A stretch of DNA of 53,203 nt, from positions 1-53,203 of the forward strand of contig JAHELJ010000027.1 in the NCBI GenBank assembly GCA_024644235.1. Direction: 5' to 3'. The notes under the pieces are model-generated. The model did no database searches. It had not been told where the DNA came from and worked only from the letters and a program-made list of their open reading frames with translations. Shown here one piece after another: positions 15,161 to 21,522 of the stretch. Every line of letters starts with the position of its first letter. Within the stretch, counting starts at the first letter, position 1. The translations under genes and the position numbers were made by a program. Origin of the DNA: Lewinellaceae bacterium (GTDB taxonomy: Bacteria; Bacteroidota; Bacteroidia; Chitinophagales; Saprospiraceae).

Positions 15161-15190
15161 CAAAGGTAAGGACATTTCAAAGAAAGGCAA
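15161..15190 (-). promoter_or_regulatory. Promoter of the arg (GNAT-argGCDF') operon
   Basis: Minus strand TTG (15190-15188), a 19-nt spacer, then TACCTTTG (15168-15161), which fits the Bacteroidota TAnnTTTG -7 element. The predicted start is within a few bases of the leader ATG at 15154. The promoter lies only about 55 nt after the stop of the carotenoid operon, and no convincing terminator separates the two; a weak TGGTGT/ACACCA inverted repeat spans the crtYcd stop. Confidence 0.65.
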
Positions 15191-15242
15191 GATATTTTTG
15201 AAAATTGATGGAAAATGATTTGGTGTGATATTGTACTTCCAG

Positions 15243-15926
15243 TTACACCATCAAACTACTAGTGTCTTTCCTGAACCATTCGTAAAAACCTATGTTCATC
15301 AAGAGCAGCAGCATGGCATAAAAAGCATCTTCCACTGGTATCGTTCCCATTCGGATACCAAAGTTCTCAGCATCGTTGTACCAGACCACCTCCTCTGTGA
15401 TCCAGGAACCGGTGAGGACACCATTGACTACAAAGAAGGGGAGCAGAATCAAAAGATATGCGATGAGAAAGTGAAGGCTGTACTTGAATTTAACCCGGTC
15501 TATAATGATCCATGCCAGGCCCAGCAATGTGAATGTGACTTGCGGATAGGCCTTCCCCCACGACGCTAGACCAATGATCAAAAAAAAGATGCCAAGCATC
15601 CACAATTTCGGAATTGGATTTGCTGGAATTTTGGTGAGTTGAGACAAAGCAAAGTAGGTAAACACACAAGCATAGGGGATACAAAAAAAGAAGAGGTATT
15701 CCTCCAAAGGCATCTGCCACCAGTTGATACCTACCAGATGTTTCTCATTGAATCCCCATACTCCCCAGGCGGTGAAGTAATGATCCCATAACAAAAAGAA
15801 TGCAGCTGTGATTAAACAGGCTGCAAAAAAGTACTTCCACTCTTTGTAGAAAGGAAAGCGGGGATGAAAAGAAAAGAGAAGGGGAATGGATATCGATGCA
15901 AGATTTACCCACAGGTAAGTACTCAT
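15243..15926 (-). CDS. crtYcd: Lycopene beta-cyclase, fused CrtYc-CrtYd type
   Basis: Membrane-bound cyclase converting lycopene to beta-carotene. The 227 residues contain two copies of the lycopene-cyclase domain, each with the diagnostic acidic motif: PLEEYLFF at 73-80 and PVEDAFY at 197-203, and about seven hydrophobic segments. In actinobacteria the halves are separate CrtYc and CrtYd subunits; Bacteroidota carry the fusion. I take the ATG at 15926 (MSTYLWVN), which overlaps the crtZ stop as ATGA, over a longer frame beginning inside crtZ. Last gene of the crt operon. Confidence 0.92.
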   Translation of the reverse strand: MSTYLWVNLASISIPLLFSFHPRFPFYKEWKYFFAACLITAAFFLLWDHYFTAWGVWGFNEKHLVGINWWQMPLEEYLFFFCIPYACVFTYFALSQLTKIPANPIPKLWMLGIFFLIIGLASWGKAYPQVTFTLLGLAWIIIDRVKFKYSLHFLIAYLLILLPFFVVNGVLTGSWITEEVVWYNDAENFGIRMGTIPVEDAFYAMLLLLMNIGFYEWFRKDTSSLMV

Positions 15927-16408
15927 GCCACCCCTTTCATGGCCTTTCGGGCTCGCGCCGCTTCTTGAAAATATTTCCACGGAACCCAAAGCATGCCAAA
16001 GCACTCACCATCTTCCTTGCCCAAGTGCTTGTGATGCACTTTGTGTGCTTTGCGCAATCCCATCAGGTACACGTTCTTGGAGCGGGTAAACCATTTCAAC
16101 CTTTGATGAATAAAGATATCGTGAACCATCACGTAAGCCAGACCATATAAGCTAACCCCTAATCCAATCCAGAGCAAAGGGTTGACTACCCCATTTTGAT
16201 AACCCATCAGGCAAAGTAAAAAACCAGGTACACCGAAGATGAGAAAGAAAGCGTCATTGCGTTCCATCACATGGTCATGGTCCTTTTTGTGGTGATCACT
16301 GTGCAGGACCCACAAAAACCCATGCATCACATACTTGTGTGTCATCCAGGTGATGCCCTCCATGACTACAAAAGTCAAAATCACTATAGCAATGTTGGTG
16401 ATGATCAT
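15923..16408 (-). CDS. crtZ: Beta-carotene 3-hydroxylase
   Basis: Di-iron membrane hydroxylase that turns beta-carotene into zeaxanthin. The 161 residues show the four histidine clusters of the family: His24/His29 (HKYVMH), His36/39/40 (HSDHH), His96/His101 (HDIFIH) and His122/125/126 (HKVHHKH), set among four hydrophobic segments. It overlaps the cyclase gene by 4 bp and follows crtB by 12 bp. No ketolase (crtW) is in the operon, so zeaxanthin or a derivative is the predicted end product. Confidence 0.95.
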   Translation of the reverse strand: MIITNIAIVILTFVVMEGITWMTHKYVMHGFLWVLHSDHHKKDHDHVMERNDAFFLIFGVPGFLLCLMGYQNGVVNPLLWIGLGVSLYGLAYVMVHDIFIHQRLKWFTRSKNVYLMGLRKAHKVHHKHLGKEDGECFGMLWVPWKYFQEAARARKAMKGVA

Positions 16409-16420
16409 ATGGCAAGTGTT

Positions 16421-17254
16421 CTAACTGAAATTTGCTCGCACATAAGCTATTGGGAGCAAAAATAACTTTTTGTAATTCGGAATTCTCACCCTTTCTTGCA
16501 GGATTCGGGCTTCCGAGCAAGATTTAATTTTTTGAAATAGTTTTCGATAATAGATATAGGCGGTCCAAACACCCAATCGGGCTTTTCTGGGTAATTGGCG
16601 AATCCCTTTCTCAGCCAGGTGAAAATCAATTTCAATATCCTTCTCTATTTGCTCCTTGTCAAATTTGTTCCATTTGCGGAGATCGACTCCCGGGAAATAG
16701 GTACGTCCTAAAATCTCATAATCGGCATTTAGGTCACGAAGAAAATTTACTTTCTGAAAAGCGGCTCCCAGCCTCATGGCCGGTGCTTTCAAGTCATCGT
16801 ACCTGGTCTGATCTCCCTCAACAAAGATTTTTAGACACATGAGGCCTACCACTTCGGCTGATCCCAAGATGTAATTATTGTACTCCGATTCATCCTCGTA
16901 ATTTTTCTTGGTTAGGTCCATGCGCATACTTCGAAGAAAGGTGCGAATCAATTCATGATCAATTTCAAATTGATTCACCGTCATTTGAAAGGCATGAAGT
17001 ACGGGATTGAGGGAGATCCCTTCTTTGATGGCCAGGAATGTTTCTGATTCAAACCGCTCGAGTAAGTCTTGCTGATCATATTGGTGAAAGGAGTCGACGA
17101 TCTCATCCGCCAGGCGTACAAATCCATATAGCGAGCAGATAGGCCTTCGCATGGTATGATGAAGCATTCTCACGCCAATGGAGAAGCTGGTACTGTAGGT
17201 TCGGGTGACCTTGGTGCAGATACTTCCGCTTAGCTCGTCATAGATTTGCTGCAT
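16421..17254 (-). CDS. crtB: Phytoene synthase
   Basis: Condenses two geranylgeranyl diphosphates to phytoene. At 277 residues it is of normal size. The two Asp-rich magnesium sites are visible: RLADEIVDS (about 47-55) and FLRDLNADYEILGRTYFPG (about 172-190), as in squalene/phytoene synthases. It overlaps the end of crtI by 17 bp, so it is probably translated from the same message with coupling. Confidence 0.95.
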   Translation of the reverse strand: MQQIYDELSGSICTKVTRTYSTSFSIGVRMLHHTMRRPICSLYGFVRLADEIVDSFHQYDQQDLLERFESETFLAIKEGISLNPVLHAFQMTVNQFEIDHELIRTFLRSMRMDLTKKNYEDESEYNNYILGSAEVVGLMCLKIFVEGDQTRYDDLKAPAMRLGAAFQKVNFLRDLNADYEILGRTYFPGVDLRKWNKFDKEQIEKDIEIDFHLAEKGIRQLPRKARLGVWTAYIYYRKLFQKIKSCSEARILQERVRIPNYKKLFLLPIAYVRANFS

Positions 17255-18719
17255 GCTTGTTTTTCATTATCAGATCTGCCACAATCTTCCCGGAGATCAA
17301 TGAAGGAGGAACTCCCGGGCCAGGGACTGTAAGATGACCTGTGTAATATAAGTTTTTCACATTTCGGTTTTTTAGCCGAGGTTTTAGAAATGCAGTCTGC
17401 CGCAATGTATTAGCCAGGCCGTATGCATTTCCTTTAAACGCATAATAATCCTTTTTGAAATCGTTCATCGCGTAGGAACGAAAGTGAACGATATGATTCC
17501 TGATATCAACTCCGGTACTTTTTTCGAGTCTATCAGCAACGATATTGAAGATCTGCTTCCTCATCTCCATATCGTCCTTCAGACCTGCTGCCAACGGTAT
17601 AAGTATAAACATATTTTCCATGCCTTCGGGAGCTACGGTAGGATCTGTCTTTGATGGAGAGCAGACATAGAAGAGGGGATCTTCCGGCCATTGGGGCTGA
17701 TCATAAATAGCCTCGATGTGCTTGTTGAAATCTGCATCGAAGAAAAGGTTGTGATGGATCAAACCCGGGACTTTGCGGTCTACTCCGATGTAGAACAATA
17801 GACTGGAAGGAGACATCTGTCGCCGATCCCAATACTTTTCTGAGTAATTCGCGTTGCCATTCTCAAGCAGTGCTCGATCGACATGATGGTAGTCAGCAGA
17901 AGCCACCACATATTCGCTGTCGATAAAGGCATTGTTAGCCCTGACGCCTTTGACCATACCCTTGGCGGAGATGATCTCATTCACCTCGGTATTGGTTTGA
18001 ATCTGTACTCCTTGCGAGATTGCGACTGTGGTCATCGCCTCCACAATTTTATGCATACCCCCCTGAGGATACCAAGTGCCCAGCACCAGCCCGGCATAAT
18101 TCATCAAGCTATAAAGGGCGGGAGTTTTTGCAGGTGAAGCACCTAGAAAAAGGATTGGAAATTCCATGAGACGACGGAGACGATCATCACGAAAGTATTT
18201 TTGAACATAGTGGTCAAAGGGAGTGGTGAGATGTAATTTATTCATCGACTTCAACAGGCGGGGCTCTAAGAACTCGAGAGGGGACAGCCCCGGACGATAA
18301 ACCAGGTCATGCATACCCACTTCGTATTTATATTTTGCGTCGGACAGAAACCGGCCGAGTGCTGCTCCGGTGCCTGGTTCGATGGAATCAAACAGAGAGC
18401 GCAATTGCCCCTGATCTGCGGGGATATCGAGATAGTCCCTAGATCCGTAATAGACCCGGAATCCTGGGTCTAGTAATTTCAGATCATAGTGCTCAGACGC
18501 AGTTGTATCAAAGCTCGAATAATATCGCTCAAACACATCGGGCATCCAATACCAGCTTGGCCCCATGTCGAATCGAAATCCATCACTGGTATACTGGCGA
18601 GCCCGACCCCCGAGAGATTCGTTTTTTTCGAGCAGAGTAACCTGACAGCCTTGGCTGGCCAGGTGTGTTGCTGCGGACAACCCGGAAAACCCTCCCCCAA
18701 CGACTATGACTGTTGACAT
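17238..18719 (-). CDS. crtI: Phytoene desaturase (CrtI type)
   Basis: FAD-dependent desaturase taking phytoene to lycopene. The 493-residue protein begins with the dinucleotide-binding motif VVGGGFSGLSAATHLA (about residues 6-21). It also carries the family's C-terminal signature, 'YYTGHLTVPGPGVPPSLISGKIVADLI' in part (T-x-PG-x-G-x-P). First structural gene of crtI-crtB-crtZ-crtYcd. The ATG at 18719 gives the expected N-terminus. The upstream region 18720-19075 holds two hairpins that look like an attenuator, so the operon is probably regulated after transcription initiation as well. Confidence 0.95.
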   Translation of the reverse strand: MSTVIVVGGGFSGLSAATHLASQGCQVTLLEKNESLGGRARQYTSDGFRFDMGPSWYWMPDVFERYYSSFDTTASEHYDLKLLDPGFRVYYGSRDYLDIPADQGQLRSLFDSIEPGTGAALGRFLSDAKYKYEVGMHDLVYRPGLSPLEFLEPRLLKSMNKLHLTTPFDHYVQKYFRDDRLRRLMEFPILFLGASPAKTPALYSLMNYAGLVLGTWYPQGGMHKIVEAMTTVAISQGVQIQTNTEVNEIISAKGMVKGVRANNAFIDSEYVVASADYHHVDRALLENGNANYSEKYWDRRQMSPSSLLFYIGVDRKVPGLIHHNLFFDADFNKHIEAIYDQPQWPEDPLFYVCSPSKTDPTVAPEGMENMFILIPLAAGLKDDMEMRKQIFNIVADRLEKSTGVDIRNHIVHFRSYAMNDFKKDYYAFKGNAYGLANTLRQTAFLKPRLKNRNVKNLYYTGHLTVPGPGVPPSLISGKIVADLIMKNKHAANL

Positions 18720-18793
18720 TTGTTTAATGAAATGTAAAAATAGTTAAACAAATCAAAATGGGAAAAGTTCAGATAGTTTATTTGGGAAAAGAA

Positions 18794-18823
18794 CAGTCCC
18801 GAAAAGGGCAAACTTCGGGACTG
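18794..18823 (-). terminator. Second hairpin in the crt leader
   Basis: CAGTCCCGAA and TTCGGGACTG form a perfect 10-bp stem with a 10-nt loop, about 75 nt before the crtI start. On the minus strand it is followed by TTCTTTT, an imperfect T-run. It may be a weak terminator, a pause site or an mRNA-stabilising stem for crtI. Confidence 0.5.
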
Positions 18824-18840
18824 CTTAAGATCGGGAAACT

Positions 18841-18878
18841 AAAAAATATCCTTCTCTACTACGAACAGAGACCGGATA
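18841..18878 (-). terminator. Terminator in the crt operon leader
   Basis: Minus strand TATCC-gg-TCTCT, loop GTTCGTAGT, AGAGA-a-GGATA, then six T (18846-18841). It lies 120 nt upstream of crtI and about 200 nt after the PAS-regulator stop. It could end the regulator transcript, but its TCTCT arm (inside GTCTCT at 18872-18867) can also pair with AGAGAC at 18902-18897, which would prevent the terminator forming. Confidence 0.65.
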
Positions 18879-18893
18879 GAGGTGCAGGTGCGT

Positions 18894-18933
18894 CTAGTCT
18901 CTAATTGTTTTCATTTAGTAATGGTAAATCCAT
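18894..18933 (-). other. Two tiny overlapping ORFs abutting the crt attenuator-like region
   Basis: MDLPLLNENN (18933-18901) and, in another frame, MKTIRD (18914-18894). The stop of the first and the last sense codons of the second (AGA GAC) overlap the AGAGAC segment that competes with the terminator. A ribosome on either would mask that segment. Whether either is translated is unknown; such short ORFs arise easily by chance, so only their position is suggestive. Confidence 0.3.
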
Positions 18934-18970
18934 ATAATTCACCACAAAATAAAGATAAGCATAATTTGAA

Positions 18971-19061
18971 GGGTAAAACCCTACAAATTCACTTCATGAA
19001 TACATGAAGGACCTGACATATAAGGTGGAGGAGAGAGAGCTGATACGTCAACAACCCTACA
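18971..19061. promoter_or_regulatory. Operator-like cluster between the PAS-LuxR regulator and crtI
   Basis: Contains two copies of ACCCTACA (18978-18985 and 19054-19061), the reverse of TGTAGGGT found at the other sites in this window. The first is also part of GGGT-AAA-ACCC (18971-18981). Between them is a perfect inverted repeat, CTTCATG-AATA-CATGAAG (18992-19009). I found no convincing TAnnTTTG promoter in 18720-19075; TATCTTTA near 18950 is the nearest match. Confidence 0.5.
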
Positions 19062-19075
19062 TTTAAGGGCGTGAA

Positions 19076-21106
19076 TCATTTCATGCGCTCCAAAAAATCG
19101 ATCAACTTTTGAGCTCTGCTGTCAAGCCCGAGTTTCTTTTTGATGCGGTAACGGGCCACTTCCACCGCTTTTGGTGAGATATGTAGTAAGTTGGCCACCT
19201 CTTTATTGGATAGCTTCATCTTTACGTACGCACAATGTTTCAGATCATTCTGAGTGAGGGAAGGATTTTTTGCACTTAAATCTGTAAAGAAATCCGGATT
19301 AACCTCCTGAAAATACATTTGAAATCCTTGCCAGTCCGCTTCTTGATCGATATTCTGTTCGATATAGGTCTGCAACTTCTTCATTTTCTCTCTCAGCGGA
19401 TTGTCAACATCGAGATAGAGCTTTTCTAGAGATTCTGAAATACTCGAAAGCAATTTGTTCTTTTGGGTAATGAATAGAGTAAATGAAGTGAGTTCACGAT
19501 TGCGATAATCCAACTCAGCCTGTTTTTTAGCCAGTTCCAATTCACGCTGCTCGAGCGCTTTGCGGTCGGTAATGTTTTCGATGATTGATATGGACCGGAC
19601 AAATCTTCCTTCCTCATACAGCCCTTTGACATAGGTTCGGGCATATACGATCTCACCATTCCTGGTGATATATTTTTTTTCCAAAACCGCACTGCTGACT
19701 TCAGCAGTGCGCAATTTTGCTGCTACTTCAATGGTTTTTTCGAGATCATCAGAATGGGTGAGTTCTTCTGCTGATTTCTGATAAATCTCTTTTTCACCAT
19801 AGTTCAGCATTTCGCGGAAGGCTGGATTGATCACTTCGAAGGCACCTTCAGCATTTGTGATCACAATACCAAAAAGGTGATTTTCGAATACCGATCGATA
19901 TCGTTCTTCATTAGCTTTTAGGATCTGCTCGGTTTCTTTTCGCCTGGTGATATTCTCGCAAGTGATCAAGATGGCTTCATCTCCTCCCGGCCAATCGATC
20001 GAGCGGGCAATTTCCTGCACCCAAATGATCTCTCCATTTTTCTTGACCTTTCTCAATTCCCACGAGGCTTCTTTGTTGGCGCTGTCCAAAAAATCCTTCA
20101 CCTGTTTTTGCACCTTCAATTTATCCTCCGGATGAAACACTTTGACGACATTTTGACCAACCAATTCTATTTCCGGATATCCCAGTTGATCAATAGCGGA
20201 TTGATTCACTGCCAGAACCTTTCCATGGTGTTCAATAGCAAAGATCATCAGCGGATTATTCTGGAAAAGATTTCGAAAACGTTCTTCAGATTCCTGCAAC
20301 ACCTTTTCTTGTTGTTTCCTAGCCGATATGTCTGTCAGTCGTGCAATCACCCAGGGTCTCTCATTCGATGAAGGAAGTTTGTCCAGGCGGATTTCCATCA
20401 ATTTTTCTTTGCGCTCCTTGGTGTAGTGAACCCACTCAAATATGGGTTTTTTCCCTTCTACTGCTAGTTGAATCTTGGAACGAATGACATCTTTTGATCT
20501 CTGACCATCCGGTTGTTTTTTCGGACTGAGTAAGGTCGGATTCATTTTTATCAATTCTTTCCTCGAGTACCCAAATAGTTTCTCAGCCGCCAGATTCAAA
20601 TCCAGGAATCGATTTGAATCAACATCGAAAATGAGTATCCCATCCGGTGCATTTTGAAAAATCAAATGGGCACGTCTTTCAATGCTTTCCAGCGCAGCCT
20701 CGGTTTTTTTCTCTGTGGTCAGATCCTGAATGGTAGCGACACAGTATTGAAAGGTTCCATCTTTCTGATAAACTCCATTGACCATCGTGCGAGTGGGAAG
20801 GGAGGTGCCATCTATCCTTCTGAAAGATTTTTCTGCGACAATTTTCTTGGTTTTACCGGTGTGTAATTCCTGAATGAGCTGGTGACTCTCCTCCTTATCT
20901 TGAGGAAAGGTGAACTTATCAATGCTCTGGTTCAGGAGATCTCCCTTCTTGGCCTGCATCATCCGGCAAAAAGCCTGATTGACTTCGATGATCACATGTT
21001 CCTCGTCGATGACGAGAATGCCAACTAGCTGATTCTCAAATACGGAACGGAATCGCTCCTCAGAATCACTAATGGAGTGTGATTGTGATGCCGATGGCTT
21101 GGTCAT
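19076..21106 (-). CDS. Four-PAS-domain sensor with LuxR/GerE DNA-binding domain
   Basis: A one-component regulator of 676 residues. Four PAS repeats, each opening with an 'ERFRSVFENxxxGI'-like helix, lie at about 16-135, 145-270, 272-392 and 398-520. A short coiled coil follows (about 520-545, QRELELAKKQAELDYRNREL), and a GerE-type helix-turn-helix ends the protein (about 620-676: LSNKEVANLLHISPKAVEVARYRI). There is no kinase or receiver domain, so ligand or redox sensing by the PAS modules probably acts directly on DNA binding. Promoter TTG-N20-TATCTTTT lies just upstream, with two TGTAGGGT boxes at about -68 to -86 that suggest autoregulation. Neighbours are crtI downstream and the giant surface protein, transcribed divergently. 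Confidence 0.88.
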   Translation of the reverse strand: MTKPSASQSHSISDSEERFRSVFENQLVGILVIDEEHVIIEVNQAFCRMMQAKKGDLLNQSIDKFTFPQDKEESHQLIQELHTGKTKKIVAEKSFRRIDGTSLPTRTMVNGVYQKDGTFQYCVATIQDLTTEKKTEAALESIERRAHLIFQNAPDGILIFDVDSNRFLDLNLAAEKLFGYSRKELIKMNPTLLSPKKQPDGQRSKDVIRSKIQLAVEGKKPIFEWVHYTKERKEKLMEIRLDKLPSSNERPWVIARLTDISARKQQEKVLQESEERFRNLFQNNPLMIFAIEHHGKVLAVNQSAIDQLGYPEIELVGQNVVKVFHPEDKLKVQKQVKDFLDSANKEASWELRKVKKNGEIIWVQEIARSIDWPGGDEAILITCENITRRKETEQILKANEERYRSVFENHLFGIVITNAEGAFEVINPAFREMLNYGEKEIYQKSAEELTHSDDLEKTIEVAAKLRTAEVSSAVLEKKYITRNGEIVYARTYVKGLYEEGRFVRSISIIENITDRKALEQRELELAKKQAELDYRNRELTSFTLFITQKNKLLSSISESLEKLYLDVDNPLREKMKKLQTYIEQNIDQEADWQGFQMYFQEVNPDFFTDLSAKNPSLTQNDLKHCAYVKMKLSNKEVANLLHISPKAVEVARYRIKKKLGLDSRAQKLIDFLERMK

Positions 21107-21124
21107 TCTAAATGTGTCCTTTGT

Positions 21125-21155
21125 AAAAGATAGGCAATGTATTGAAATATGACAA
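21125..21155 (-). promoter_or_regulatory. Promoter of the PAS-LuxR regulator
   Basis: Minus strand TTG (21155-21153), a 20-nt spacer and TATCTTTT (21132-21125), one mismatch from TAnnTTTG. Predicted start near 21120, about 15 nt before the ATG at 21106. Confidence 0.55.
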
Positions 21156-21188
21156 GTATTCTGAGGGAATCTGGTTGTTTTGACAATG

Positions 21189-21207
21189 ACCCTACAATAA
21201 CCCTACA
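21189..21207. promoter_or_regulatory. Tandem ACCCTACA boxes in the divergent control region
   Basis: ACCCTACA at 21189-21196 and 21200-21207 are direct repeats 11 bp apart, about one helical turn. They are the reverse complement of TGTAGGGT. They lie about 70-85 bp upstream of the predicted start of the PAS-LuxR regulator and about 230 bp upstream of the giant-gene -7 box, within the 416-bp region 21107-21522. Confidence 0.6.
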
Positions 21208-21427
21208 GATACACATAAACGAATGATATCACAGTTTATCCTGCTTCCATTACGGATAGTAATAGAGCTGTTATGCAAATGCCTCACTTTCAGCCGATCC
21301 AGCAAGCGGAACGTAGAATACCTATGCTAAAACCAAGTCATCATTTGATATATAAATTACTCAGATCTGTAAAATCATGATTTTCAATTTTTTTCAGATT
21401 ATATATTATTATATATGAGGATATATT

Positions 21428-21466
21428 TATATTTGTCGTGATGTGTACTGTGAAGTGACATCACGA
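21428..21466 (+). promoter_or_regulatory. -7 box and inverted repeat upstream of the giant gene
   Basis: TATATTTG at 21428-21435 matches the Bacteroidota -7 element; no TTTG is seen at the proper distance upstream, in a very AT-rich stretch (21390-21430). Directly after it is a perfect 9-bp inverted repeat, TCGTGATGT (21436-21444) and ACATCACGA (21458-21466), with a 13-nt spacer. Because transcription should start near 21440, the repeat is more likely a DNA operator or repressor site than a complete RNA hairpin. The rest of 21107-21522 shows nothing else recognisable. Confidence 0.55.
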
Positions 21467-21522
21467 TTCGACTAAGGAGTGGTCAGTACACCATTCGGAC
21501 AAACCAAAAACACTACTTGACC

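Noticed and set aside
21390-21435. AT-rich stretch as a possible replication origin or unwinding element
   Set aside because: It is short, has no DnaA-box cluster and directly precedes a promoter -7 box; ordinary promoter-region AT-richness explains it.
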